The notes: generated from the letters alone by a model not told the origin. A stretch of DNA of 64,000 nucleotides from Gordonia neofelifaecis NRRL B-59395 (GCF_000192435.1 NZ_AEUD01000014.1:62001-126000), one strand, 5' to 3'. Positions 9,406 to 16,810 are shown, numbered from the stretch's first letter. Made by a program: numbers and translations.

Positions 9406-10319
9406 GAGATGGTTCTCCTCTGGTGGATGTCGATGAATGTGAGCAACTGATCGATGGCTCTGCGGCCTTCGGGAATCGGTTGCATGATCCAGTTGTGAAA
9501 CATGCCCGAGTACTCATACAGGTCGACTTCGACTCCCGCCGCATCGCCGAGTCGCTTGATGCGTCGAGCATCCGGCAGCAAGATGTCACGGTCGCCGACG
9601 AACACGACGACCGGTGCCGAGCCGTCGAGGGCACCGAACGCCGGGCTCACCTCCGGGTCGTCGAGGTCTCGGGTTCCGGCGAACCACCGGCCGGCTTGGC
9701 GGAGCCCGGTCACCCCCAGCTCGGGGTCGACCGGATCGATCACTCTAGACATCGGATCGTCGGTCGCCAGGTCTATCCACGGGGACAACAACACGACCCC
9801 GGACGGTTGCTCCATGTCACGCTCGCGCAGATGCCGAGTCAGGAGCAGCGCGAGCGTTCCGCCTGCGGAGTCGCCGACGACCACGCGGTGGGCAGCCGAT
9901 GATCCTGCCACCGAACGGTGATAGGCGTTCTCGACCATGGGCACAATCGTCGAATGGTCATGCTCCGGCGCCAGTGGGTACATCGGCAGGGTGTACCGGC
10001 ATCCGAGACAGTCGACCAATCTCGCAGCGAAACGCCAGTGATGGGGCTCAGGCGATTCGACGAATCCGCCTCCGTGCATATGGAAGATGTGGATCGGCGA
10101 TCGGATGCCCTGCCCGGGTGACAGCGTGAAACAGGCGTGGTCGTCGATCCTCGACTCCGTGATCCGATAGCGTCGGCGCATCCAGTTCGGAGGCTGCGCC
10201 CGCTGTCGGGACTGGTGTGAGGACAGATTCCGTCGCATCGTCACGGCGCTGGAATAGAAGCGTTTCCTCCGTTGCAGCCGCAGGCGGAGAATGATCAGCC
10301 TGGCGCGAAGTGAAACCAT
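9402..10319 (-). CDS. Alpha/beta hydrolase of the hormone-sensitive-lipase family
   Basis: 305 residues from ATG 10319, which is preceded by GAGGAG; a GTG at 10358 is upstream of that site and less likely. The oxyanion motif HGGGFV, nucleophile GDSAGG, acid GDRDIL and a late FHNW histidine complete the catalytic triad of carboxylesterases and acyl/amide hydrolases. It heads an operon with ectC (4-base overlap). Whether it acts on an ectoine-related ester or amide is an inference only. Confidence 0.85.
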   Translation of the reverse strand: MVSLRARLIILRLRLQRRKRFYSSAVTMRRNLSSHQSRQRAQPPNWMRRRYRITESRIDDHACFTLSPGQGIRSPIHIFHMHGGGFVESPEPHHWRFAARLVDCLGCRYTLPMYPLAPEHDHSTIVPMVENAYHRSVAGSSAAHRVVVGDSAGGTLALLLTRHLRERDMEQPSGVVLLSPWIDLATDDPMSRVIDPVDPELGVTGLRQAGRWFAGTRDLDDPEVSPAFGALDGSAPVVVFVGDRDILLPDARRIKRLGDAAGVEVDLYEYSGMFHNWIMQPIPEGRRAIDQLLTFIDIHQRRTIS

Positions 10320-10332
10320 CAGCGCTATCTCC

Positions 10333-10437
10333 TCACTGCTGAAAGCCAGTGGGGCCACAGCGGCACTGGTCAGCCGGGTAGGCGGTGCCTCCGTCGGGGT
10401 TGCAGGGCAAAATGCTGTGGTCTGGCACGCGGTTCAT
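10333..10437 (-). CDS. Possible 34-residue upstream ORF before the esterase
   Basis: ATG 10437 (or GTG 10428, better spaced from GAGGAG) opens a 31-34 residue frame with three cysteines (LPC, QCRC). Its TGA (10335-10333) overlaps the GGAG site of the esterase gene, a geometry suited to translational coupling. It lies downstream of a weak SigF-like promoter. No homologue is recognised, and it may be leader sequence only. Confidence 0.3.
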   Translation of the reverse strand: MNRVPDHSILPCNPDGGTAYPADQCRCGPTGFQQ

Positions 10438-10456
10438 CTCCTCACGCTTGGTAGGG

Positions 10457-10482
10457 GTGCCCGATCAACTCGGCAGTGAAAC
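10457..10482 (-). promoter_or_regulatory. Possible SigF-type promoter of the esterase-ectC operon
   Basis: GTTT (10482-10479), 16 bases, GGGCAC (10462-10457) on the minus strand. The spacing is right, but the -10 differs from the GGGTA/GGGAA of the other copies, so this one is weaker. Confidence 0.4.
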
Positions 10483-10541
10483 ATTCGCAGCCATCAAACG
10501 TCCCGTAGTGCTTCTCGGGGGCGAGGTGCGGTGAGGCGGAC

Positions 10542-10680
10542 TCAGCCGTCGTAGTCGTCGAACATGAGTCGGCGCTGGTGCCATCGCCGGCTGTAGGTCG
10601 CCTCTCGGACGACGTGCTCGTCGTCGAAGTCGCTGGGAGAGCCGTGGACGGGGATCGCTGATCGAGGTTTGAATGCGGGC
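10542..10680 (-). pseudogene. Possible gene remnant (C-terminal coding fragment)
   Basis: A minus-strand frame ending at TGA 10544-10542 reads like real protein for about 44 residues (SPSDFDDEHVVREATY, then RRWHQRRLMFDDYDG) with strongly G/C third positions. No ATG, GTG or TTG starts it, and the frame runs into the SDR promoter and gene. It may be the end of a gene truncated when the neighbouring unit arrived. The opposite strand is also open but has poorer codon use. Confidence 0.3.
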
Positions 10681-10691
10681 GGACCGGGAAC
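10667..10691 (+). promoter_or_regulatory. SigF-type promoter of the SDR-chaB operon
   Basis: GTTT (10667-10670), 15 bases, GGGAAC (10686-10691). The ATG of the SDR gene lies only 9 bases after the -10, so the transcript is probably leaderless. Confidence 0.65.
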
Positions 10692-10700
10692 CTGTCGTCT

Positions 10701-11570
10701 ATGAACGCAAGCAACGATGACTTCCGAGGGGCGCCGCGACAGACCATGCGCTACCCGGGTGAGACGTCGGGAATGACCCCGCAGCCCAGGGACGAGATGC
10801 GAGACTACGTCGGCCGGGGGCTCCTCGGCGGTCGTCGAGCGTTGATCACCGGCGGCGACTCGGGTATCGGTCGAGCTGTCGCGGTCGCCTTCGCCAAAGA
10901 GGGGGCCGACGTCGCCGTGGTCTACCTATCCGAGGACGCCGACGCCGAACACACCGTCCATCTGGTCGAGGCGGCCGGAGCGCATGGTTGTGCATTGCGC
11001 GCGGATCTCGCGGACGCAGAGCAATGCCGCCGCGTCGTGGATCTCACCGTCGAAGAACTCGGAGGACTCGACCTGTTGGTGAACAACGCCGCCACTCAGG
11101 AGGTCGTCGAGGATTTCGCCGAGTTGACGACCGAGCAATGGGACCGCACGTTCGCCGTCGACATCGCAGCGATCTTTCACCTCACGCAGGCCGCACTCGA
11201 TCATCTGACACCAGGCGGAACCGTGATCAACACGGGATCGGTCAACGGGCTCCGCGGCAACAGCCGACTCATCGACTACTCAGCCGCCAAGGGCGCGGTC
11301 CACGCCTTGACGTTCTCGCTCGCGCAAGCCCTGATGGACCGCGAAATCCGGGTCAACTGCGTCGCTCCCGGCCCCGTCTGGACCCCGTTGATCCCTGCCA
11401 CAATGCCTCCCGACCAGGTCGAAGGCTTCGGAAGCCAGGCCCCATACGGCCGTGCCGCCGAACCGGACGAGATCGCGCCCTCCTACGTGTTCTTCGCCGC
11501 CGACCAATCGTCCTCGTACTACACGGGAGAGGTTCTTGCCCCCACCGGCGGCGAGACCCTGCCCGGCTGA
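10701..11570 (+). CDS. SDR family oxidoreductase, general-stress type
   Basis: 289 residues. After a 45-residue N-terminal extension with MRYPGETSGM and M-x-P-x-P like that of Bacillus YhdF/GsiB-regulon dehydrogenases, the Rossmann core shows TGGDSGIG (cofactor), NNAA, and the Ser/Tyr-x-x-x-Lys pair NTGSVNG and YSAAK. It acts in the cytosol on an unknown alcohol or sugar. It is first in a two-gene unit with the ChaB-type gene (22 bases apart) under a SigF-type promoter. Confidence 0.9.
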   Translation: MNASNDDFRGAPRQTMRYPGETSGMTPQPRDEMRDYVGRGLLGGRRALITGGDSGIGRAVAVAFAKEGADVAVVYLSEDADAEHTVHLVEAAGAHGCALRADLADAEQCRRVVDLTVEELGGLDLLVNNAATQEVVEDFAELTTEQWDRTFAVDIAAIFHLTQAALDHLTPGGTVINTGSVNGLRGNSRLIDYSAAKGAVHALTFSLAQALMDREIRVNCVAPGPVWTPLIPATMPPDQVEGFGSQAPYGRAAEPDEIAPSYVFFAADQSSSYYTGEVLAPTGGETLPG

Positions 11571-11592
11571 TTCGAAAGAAAGGTGAGATGCG

Positions 11593-12021
11593 ATGCCGAA
11601 AACCGATGAGAAGGGTGCGCCGGTCAAGTCGGAGCTGCCCGACACGATCAAACGATCGTCGGCGAAAGCCCAGCGAACCTTCGCTGAAGCCCACGACGCG
11701 GCGCTGCGCGAGTACGGCTCCGAGCAACGCGCTCACCGAGTCGCTTACAGCGCTTTGAAGCACTCCTACGAGAAGGTGGGCGACCACTGGGAGACGAAGA
11801 GTCAGCGGGGGCCGTCGGATTCCCGCGACGAGAGCGGCGGTCCAAACCCGTCGGGCACGAGTGCGGGTGGCGTCGACGCGAACGCAAGCAAGAGCCACCT
11901 GATGGACGTCGCACGCCGGCTGGAGATCCGCGGGCGCTCGCGGATGCGGAAGGCCGAACTGGTGGACGCCATCGAGGACGCTAATCGGCGCGCCACACGT
12001 AAAGCCCGCAAGACGAGCTGA
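11593..12021 (+). CDS. ChaB-like protein with a Rho-N/SAP-like C-terminal domain
   Basis: 142 residues. The first 75 form the ChaB domain (ELPDTIKRSSAKAQRTFAEAHDAAL and HRVAYSALKHSYEK), a small helical fold often tied to cation stress. A Gly/Ser/Asp-rich linker leads to SKSHLMDVARRLEIRGRSRMRKAELVDAI, here cited in part, a LEM/SAP/Rho-N nucleic-acid-binding helix pair, and a basic tail. AAAGGTGAG is the ribosome site. It shares the SDR promoter. It may bind DNA or RNA under stress, but this is an inference. Confidence 0.8.
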   Translation: MPKTDEKGAPVKSELPDTIKRSSAKAQRTFAEAHDAALREYGSEQRAHRVAYSALKHSYEKVGDHWETKSQRGPSDSRDESGGPNPSGTSAGGVDANASKSHLMDVARRLEIRGRSRMRKAELVDAIEDANRRATRKARKTS

Positions 12022-12219
12022 CAATCGCTTGTTCGCGGCATGAGGAGTCAGTAGAGTCGGAGCCACTCGGTTGAACGCACAGCTGAGTTCCCACAGAGAC
12101 GATTGAGCGGCATGGTGTTTTGCTCTCGTCGAAGTTTCTTTCATCGGCGAGGCCTGGTCAGGGCCATAAGGGTCCGACGCAGGGGCCGCCGCCGCAAGGC
12201 GATTCAGGAGCTCTGCAGA

Positions 12220-12969
12220 ATGACGAACGACCAGTATACGCATGTCCGGGAACTGCTTCAGGAACGACTGAGGTGTTCCCCGACAGACCCCCGGCGTGAC
12301 CGGCTTCGGAACGACGCAATCGTGGCGTGCCTGCCGTTGGCCAAGCACATCGCCCAACGTTATCGTGAACGCGGTGAGGCCTTCGACGACCTCGAACAGG
12401 TGGCCCGGCTGGGTCTGGTGCACGCTGTCGACCGATTCGATCCCACGCAAGGAACCGATTTTCTATCGTTCGCGATTCCGACGGTCATGGGCGAAGTCAA
12501 GCGTCATTTCCGGGATCATTCCGCGTCGATTCGGATGCCCCGCAGCGCCGGTGAACTCCGTAGCCGGATTCGGCTCGCGGAGGAACAGTTCGAACAGAAG
12601 CACGGCCGCAGTCCAGACGACACGGAGGTTGCCAAGATCCTCGGTGAGACGCCGACCGCGGTGTCCCGCGCACGAGCTGCGGCAATCGCGCAGGCCAGTG
12701 TCTCGCTCGATGGTTCCGGGAGCGACGACGAGCGTGCGTTGCTCGATGTTCTGGGATCCGACGACCCCGGATACGCGCATGTGGACCGAGCTCTCGCACT
12801 CCGGCCGGCGGTGCGTCGATTGCCCGAACGCGATCGCAAGATTCTCGGTATGCGGTTCTTCGAGCAACGCACACAGAGTGACATCGCTCGCCGGATGGGC
12901 ATCTCGCAGATGCACGTCTCACGCCTGCTGACGGCCTCTCTGGGCCAGCTGTACGCCCAGATCGCGTGA
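12220..12969 (+). CDS. sigF: SigF/SigB/SigG-type RNA polymerase sigma factor
   Basis: 249 residues from ATG 12220 with AGGAG 10 bases upstream; the longer frame from 12103 is only an open extension. Region 2 (AFDDLEQVARLGLVHAVDRF and FLSFAIPTVMGEVKRHFRD), region 3, and region 4 with the helix-turn-helix QSDIARRMGISQMHVSRLL are all present. This group 3 family drives general-stress genes and uses GTTT/GGGTA promoters, exactly those found around it. No anti-sigma (RsbW/UsfX) gene is next to it, which is unusual. No SigF promoter was seen before the gene itself. Confidence 0.9.
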   Translation: MTNDQYTHVRELLQERLRCSPTDPRRDRLRNDAIVACLPLAKHIAQRYRERGEAFDDLEQVARLGLVHAVDRFDPTQGTDFLSFAIPTVMGEVKRHFRDHSASIRMPRSAGELRSRIRLAEEQFEQKHGRSPDDTEVAKILGETPTAVSRARAAAIAQASVSLDGSGSDDERALLDVLGSDDPGYAHVDRALALRPAVRRLPERDRKILGMRFFEQRTQSDIARRMGISQMHVSRLLTASLGQLYAQIA

Positions 12970-13260
12970 GGGTCCTCGACTGCGAGGGAGTTCTCCGACG
13001 CTATCCGCGAAATCAGCGTACGGGCGCCCCTCTCTCATCGCCCGCGTCCTTCGGTGGCGAGAACGCGGCTCGCAATCGGTGCCCTGGTGTGCCGTGATCT
13101 CAGTCTCCGCGGGTGCAGTGACGGTCGGCGACGGCACCCGGTCCCTGTGAACTTCTCCCACCCCTGCGGTCCCGTGGTAGATGTTGGTCATTGTCAAACC
13201 CTCACGCCGGACAGGTCCTTGCTCGGCGCATCGTGACCGATCTCGAGAAGAGGTTTGCAC
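12970..13260. other. Intergenic region between sigF and the PAS-ANTAR gene
   Basis: About 290 bases with no convincing gene. A minus-strand frame starting MTNIYHG and overlapping the sigF end was considered but has poor codon use and no homology that could be recognised. No SigF-type promoter was found here. GAGAAGAGG before 13261 is the ribosome site of the next gene. Confidence 0.5.
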
Positions 13261-13884
13261 ATGACCGATGCTGTGGACTCGCCCCACGACGACTCGCGTG
13301 TGGGCAGTTTCCGCTATCTGTTCGCCAGTGACGAGTGGCTGTGGTCTGACGAGGTGGCACGCATGCACGGGTACGAGCCCGGCAGCGTAGTTCCCACAAC
13401 CGAACTCATCGTCAGTCACAAGCATCCCGACGACCGCGGTGCGTTCGAGGAGAAGCTCACCCGGGCGAACCGAGAGCACACTCACTTGTCCAGTCGGCAC
13501 CGCATCATCGACATCCAGGGCCGGGAACACGACGTGACCGTGATCGGCCGAACATTCGGCGACGACTCAGACACGCCCATCGGAACCGAGGGCTACTACG
13601 TCGACCTCACCCCCGCCGACGATGCCGTGCGTGACCAAGTCGCAGCTCACATCGAGGACTTCCGGCAGTCGCACGCGACGATCGAGCAGGCGAAAGGAAT
13701 GCTCATGGTGATATACGGCGTCTCCGCAGGGCACGCGTTCGACGTCCTCCGATGGCGGTCGCAACAGGAGAACATCAAGTTGAAGGACCTGTGCGCCCTG
13801 ATCGTCGAATCAGCGGTCCGCAATGCCGATGTGCCTCAGGAGACGCGAAGCGACTTCGACCTCATCGTGCTCGGTCGACGGTAA
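13261..13884 (+). CDS. PAS and ANTAR domain RNA-binding regulator
   Basis: 207 residues from ATG 13261 (AGAGG 7 bases before; a TTG at 13255 is less likely). An N-terminal PAS fold (about 10-110) contains WLWSDEVARMHGY and HPDDRGAFEEKL, and could sense redox or a ligand. The C-terminal ANTAR domain shows SHATIEQAKGMLM and FDVLRWRSQQENIKL, the three-helix unit that binds paired RNA hairpins and stops termination. It sits beside the sigma factor, so a second layer of stress control is likely. RNA targets are unknown. Confidence 0.9.
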   Translation: MTDAVDSPHDDSRVGSFRYLFASDEWLWSDEVARMHGYEPGSVVPTTELIVSHKHPDDRGAFEEKLTRANREHTHLSSRHRIIDIQGREHDVTVIGRTFGDDSDTPIGTEGYYVDLTPADDAVRDQVAAHIEDFRQSHATIEQAKGMLMVIYGVSAGHAFDVLRWRSQQENIKLKDLCALIVESAVRNADVPQETRSDFDLIVLGRR

Positions 13885-13912
13885 CCTCCCAGCTCTGCGC
13901 CGGCCTTCCGGA

Positions 13913-13982
13913 GCCGATGAATGCGGGCTCCTGTCAGGAAGCCATGTGCGGTGCGCCAGTCGACGTCCGGCTGTGTCGCCGA
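13913..13982 (+). pseudogene. Degenerate copy of the 62-residue gene at 17090
   Basis: From CCGATG onward this stretch aligns with the start of the gene at 17090: both share CCGATG..AAT.CGGG.T..CCTG, an identical 18-base block (13937-13954 and 17114-17131) coding GSHVRC, and weaker similarity for a further 30 bases. A small deletion shifts the frame here relative to the intact gene. It runs up to the end of the zinc-protein gene, so it looks like a decayed duplicate. Confidence 0.5.
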
Positions 13983-14240
13983 TCAGTCGAATGTCGCGGT
14001 TCCGACCCGATCGATGAGTTGCCTGTCGCCTGCCTGCTGCGCGCAATGCACGCAGCAGTACACCCTGCCGTCCGACTGCACACCGTGCCCGATGATCGCG
14101 GTGTCGCAGATTGTGCATCGGGGCGCATGGCCCGCGATGGCGCATTCGAAGCTGTCGTAGACGCCGCGTCCCTCGCGGCCTTCGACTGAGATCAGCAGCG
14201 CGTGCTTGTAGTCGTTCCCGCAGATGTCGCAGATCGCCAT
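13983..14240 (-). CDS. Small zinc-ribbon/LIM-like protein
   Basis: 85 residues with a run of metal-binding pairs: CDIC at 4-7, a lone Cys, CTIC in the middle, and CCVHC near the end. The arrangement suggests two treble-clef or LIM-like zinc sites. AAGGAGAACGG precedes the ATG. It lies 99 bases after the KGG stress gene, with a hairpin between, so it may be made by partial read-through of that SigF-type transcript. Function unknown. Confidence 0.75.
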   Translation of the reverse strand: MAICDICGNDYKHALLISVEGREGRGVYDSFECAIAGHAPRCTICDTAIIGHGVQSDGRVYCCVHCAQQAGDRQLIDRVGTATFD

Positions 14241-14295
14241 GACCGTTCTCCTTCAAGAGTCGCTGATGTGGGGATTGCCGGTGGAGTAGAAGGCG

Positions 14296-14323
14296 GCGGA
14301 CGGAGCGCTGACTCCGCCCGCCG
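14296..14323 (-). terminator. Hairpin after the KGG-repeat gene
   Basis: GGCGGACGGAG and CTCCGCCCGCC pair over 11 positions with one mismatch and a 6-base loop. It follows the KGG gene and precedes the zinc-protein gene, so it could attenuate the shared transcript. Confidence 0.5.
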
Positions 14324-14339
14324 ACGACAGTCAGGAGAA

Positions 14340-14552
14340 TCAGTCCTGACCGCCACCGCCGCCGTGGCTGTGCTCGCCGCCGCGGACCTTTGCCTCGTGA
14401 GGCTCGTTCTCTGCGCCCTTTCGGCCCGCCTCCTGCGGGTCGGCGCCTTCAGACGAACCGAACTGGCCGGGGCTGGACTCACCGCCCTTGCGCGCCTGTT
14501 CCTCTGTGTCAGACCGGTTGCCGAACTGGCCGGGGTTGTTCGGATCTGCCAT
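14340..14552 (-). CDS. KGG-repeat general stress protein
   Basis: 70 residues, very hydrophilic and glycine-rich. It carries repeated PGQFGN/S and ARKGGE/GRKGAE units like the con-10/GsiB family of stress-induced proteins, which are disordered hydrophilins accumulating in dry or osmotic stress. GGAAGGAGAG is a strong ribosome site. A SigF-type promoter lies 48-72 bases upstream. Confidence 0.85.
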   Translation of the reverse strand: MADPNNPGQFGNRSDTEEQARKGGESSPGQFGSSEGADPQEAGRKGAENEPHEAKVRGGEHSHGGGGGQD

Positions 14553-14599
14553 GAGAACTCTCCTTCCCTAAGGTGGGGCGTTCTCCCCACGATCTTTGG

Positions 14600-14624
14600 G
14601 TACCCGGGTCGTTCGCGCCGAAAC
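14600..14624 (-). promoter_or_regulatory. SigF-type promoter of the KGG gene
   Basis: On the minus strand GTTT (14624-14621), 15 bases, GGGTAC (14605-14600). Confidence 0.75.
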
Positions 14625-14699
14625 CCGGACTGCGGGCCCTGTTCTGGGGAGGCGGTGGGCGATGTCGACGACGATCCATCGCCCAGGAGGCGTCACGGG

Positions 14700-14725
14700 G
14701 TTTGCTCCCGGGGGTCGTTGGGAAC
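14700..14725 (+). promoter_or_regulatory. SigF-type promoter of the 76-residue stress gene
   Basis: GTTT (14700-14703), 16 bases, GGGAAC (14720-14725); the ATG follows 56 bases later after a GAGGAGGAGAG ribosome site. It is divergent from the KGG-gene promoter about 75 bases away. Confidence 0.7.
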
Positions 14726-14781
14726 CCAGCAGACCAGAGGCCTTCAGGCTTCTGGAGAACGACTGACGTGAGGAGGAGAGC

Positions 14782-15012
14782 ATGACTGCATCGACTGAAT
14801 CCGGAGAAGTCACCGGAACGCGAGACAAGACCTACAACTTGGTCTGGTATGTGGAGAAGTGTCTGTCCAACGCGCTCCGGATGGACACCTTCATCGCTGA
14901 CGCCGAACGCGACGGAGATCACGAGACCGTGGAACTGTTCACGAAGGCTCGCAGTGACAGCCTCAAGGGCGCGGAGATGGGCAAGAAGCTACTGAGGTCG
15001 CGCCTCACCTGA
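14782..15012 (+). CDS. Small conserved actinobacterial protein
   Basis: 76 residues, helical and charged, with KTYNLVWYVEKCLSNALRM and ADAERDGD followed by KGAEMGKKLLRSRL. Similar short proteins are common in mycobacteria, gordoniae and streptomycetes, and the long amphipathic helices suggest a small helical bundle. GAGGAGGAGAG precedes the ATG. A SigF-type promoter and a strong terminator bracket it, so it is a single-gene stress unit. Function unknown. Confidence 0.8.
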   Translation: MTASTESGEVTGTRDKTYNLVWYVEKCLSNALRMDTFIADAERDGDHETVELFTKARSDSLKGAEMGKKLLRSRLT

Positions 15013-15044
15013 GTCGCGCAAAGTCCGCAGTAGGCGACATAGGT

Positions 15045-15074
15045 CGGCGGCACCGTGGTCACACGGTGCCGCCG
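15045..15074. terminator. Bidirectional terminator between the 76-residue gene and dps
   Basis: A 13-base-pair perfect stem, CGGCGGCACCGTG with CACGGTGCCGCCG, closes a GTCA loop. It lies between two convergent genes. Confidence 0.8.
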
Positions 15075-15112
15075 CTTCGTGTCGCTCAGTCGAATGTGTG
15101 GTTGAAACCAGC

Positions 15113-15667
15113 TCAGCGAGCCGCGTCAGCGGCCCCGATTTCGGTGTGTGCGCCCGAGTGCGCGAGGTTGCCGGAGCTGTCCTCCAGATGTGCGCGAATG
15201 AACCACTGGAACTGTTCGAGTTCGCGAGTCTGCCCGATCAGCACGTCTTCGGTGACGGGGTCGATCCTTCCGGTCTCCGCGATCGCGTCGCGGTGCGATC
15301 CGATCACGCCTGTGTAAACGAGGTCGAGCGCCGCCAGATGCGCCTGGACGGTATCCCTGCCGACGTCGTAGTCGTCCCAGTTCCGGTTCTGCGCGATGCC
15401 GCGCGACGTCCCATCGGGCGAGTTGCCGAGCGTCGCGATGCGCTCGGCCAGCACGTCGGCGAACTCTCGAATCGTCGCGGTCTGCGGGTCGAGCATCTCG
15501 TGCACACCGATGAAGTTCGGCCCGACTACATTCCAATGGACGTGCTTCAGGGTCAGGTGAAGGTCGATGAGAGAACTGAGCCGGTGCTGCAGAATGTCTG
15601 CCAGAGTGCCGGATTCGGTTCGCGAGAGACCTCCGACCTCGGGCTGTTCAGTGCTGGTGAGCGACAT
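15113..15667 (-). CDS. dps: Dps family DNA-binding ferritin-like protein
   Basis: 184 residues. The Dps four-helix bundle is clear: LKHVHWNVVGPNFIGVHEMLD holds the His and Asp of the shared ferroxidase site, and LAERIATLGNSPDGT follows as usual. It forms dodecamers that bind and mineralise iron with H2O2 and coat DNA in stress. The ATG is preceded by GAGGAGAAAGC. It is the last gene of a run from the DJ-1 gene, so it is likely SigF-dependent. The C-terminal tail is short and not lysine-rich. Confidence 0.93.
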   Translation of the reverse strand: MSLTSTEQPEVGGLSRTESGTLADILQHRLSSLIDLHLTLKHVHWNVVGPNFIGVHEMLDPQTATIREFADVLAERIATLGNSPDGTSRGIAQNRNWDDYDVGRDTVQAHLAALDLVYTGVIGSHRDAIAETGRIDPVTEDVLIGQTRELEQFQWFIRAHLEDSSGNLAHSGAHTEIGAADAAR

Positions 15668-15708
15668 GCTTTCTCCTCAATATTCAGTCGAACTGGGGGT
15701 AGTGGCGG

Positions 15709-16074
15709 CTACCGGCGACGCCGGCGTCGTGGATGATGAATCTCCTCGTACTCAGCGACCTCTTCAGCTGTCGTCTCCGGGATCAACGGATCGTGCTGTG
15801 GGCGATCGCGGGCGTAATGGGTCTGCAGCCGGGTCCGCGACCATCCCAGGCACGCAACGGTGATAGCCGCGCAGATCACTGTCGCGACGATCCAGGCGGT
15901 GAGTGCGGTGTCGGCGGCTGCCGCCGCAATTGTGGCGCCGATGAGCGCCACCGTGATCAGTGCGAAGGCGTATCCGACGAGTCCGAGCGCCTTCAGCGGC
16001 CGCACTGTGGCAACGCTGAGATGGTCTCCCGCCATCGGAGGTCCTCCGCCTGGAGTGTGTTCGGTGTGTCGCAT
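15709..16074 (-). CDS. Small membrane protein of the stress operon
   Basis: 121 residues with two membrane helices (GYAFALITVALIGATIAAA and WIVATVICAAITVACLGW). A polar N-terminus and a cytoplasmic-looking C-terminus ending HHPRRRRRR flank them. TGGAGGATCA precedes the ATG. It lies 21 bases after the DJ-1 gene and 41 bases before dps, in one operon. No named family is recognised; the UsfY-like small membrane proteins of the SigF regulon are a possible comparison. Confidence 0.7.
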   Translation of the reverse strand: MRHTEHTPGGGPPMAGDHLSVATVRPLKALGLVGYAFALITVALIGATIAAAAADTALTAWIVATVICAAITVACLGWSRTRLQTHYARDRPQHDPLIPETTAEEVAEYEEIHHPRRRRRR

Positions 16075-16095
16075 TGATCCTCCATCAGCGCCGAG

Positions 16096-16740
16096 TCAGG
16101 ACGTCCGTCCAGGGCCAGAGACTGCGAACCGGTGTATGAGCGCCTCGTCGAATGCCGGCAGGTCTTCGGGTTTGCGGCTGGTGATCAGCGGCCCCGGGCC
16201 CGAATCGCACACGACGACCGGACCGTCCTCCCAGGTAGCGCCTGCATTGAGGAGATCAGTGCGAAGGCTCGGCCACGATGTCAGCCGTCGACCCCCGATC
16301 AATCCGGTCTCGATGAGGATCCACGGCGCGTGGCAGATCGCGGCGACCGGCCGCCCGGTCTCCAAGAACCGTGCGACGAAGGCGACTGCCGGGCCGACTG
16401 TTCGCAGAAAGTCCGGATTCGCCACTCCGCCCGGCAGAACCAACGCATCGAACTCGGCGCCATCCACGTTGTCGAGCACTTCGTCGACCGGATGGGACGC
16501 GGCTCTGTCCAGGTGATGGAAGGTCTGCACGTTGCCGCCGACCGTCGAGACCAGCATCGGTGTTCCGCCGGCCTCGCGCACGGTCCGCCACGGAGTGGTC
16601 AGCTCGCGTTCCTCGGCGCCCTCCGGAGCCACGAGGAACGCGACGACGAGGCCGCTCAAGTCGGGGTCGGCTTCGGCGTCGAGCGGTGTACGCGAGGCGG
16701 TCTCGGAGGCCAAGCCGGAATCGTGGTCACGGACTGTCAT
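16096..16740 (-). CDS. DJ-1/PfpI family protein
   Basis: 214 residues from ATG 16740 (GGAAGGAGATCGCC before it). The flavodoxin-like core has DALVLPGGVANPDFLR and the nucleophile elbow VAAICHAPWIL, where the Cys is the reactive residue. The order matches the PfpI/YhbO subgroup induced in stress and thought to protect proteins or DNA from glycation. It is the first gene of the operon with the membrane protein and dps. Confidence 0.9.
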   Translation of the reverse strand: MTVRDHDSGLASETASRTPLDAEADPDLSGLVVAFLVAPEGAEERELTTPWRTVREAGGTPMLVSTVGGNVQTFHHLDRAASHPVDEVLDNVDGAEFDALVLPGGVANPDFLRTVGPAVAFVARFLETGRPVAAICHAPWILIETGLIGGRRLTSWPSLRTDLLNAGATWEDGPVVVCDSGPGPLITSRKPEDLPAFDEALIHRFAVSGPGRTS

Positions 16741-16784
16741 GGCGATCTCCTTCCAGGTTGACAGTTGGTCCGGGTAGGACATGA

Positions 16785-16810
16785 CTACCCCGAGCCAGGG
16801 GAGACCAAAC
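16785..16810 (-). promoter_or_regulatory. SigF-type promoter of the DJ-1/dps operon
   Basis: On the minus strand GTTT (16810-16807), 16 bases, GGGTAG (16790-16785). The ATG is 45 bases downstream. Confidence 0.75.

Noticed and set aside
10442-10747. 101-codon minus-strand frame
   Set aside because: Ser/Thr/Arg-rich, overlaps the SDR start; another frame of the same strand has better coding bias.
12919-13530. 203-codon minus-strand frame between sigF and the PAS-ANTAR gene
   Set aside because: Overlaps both neighbours and has no coding bias in the gap.
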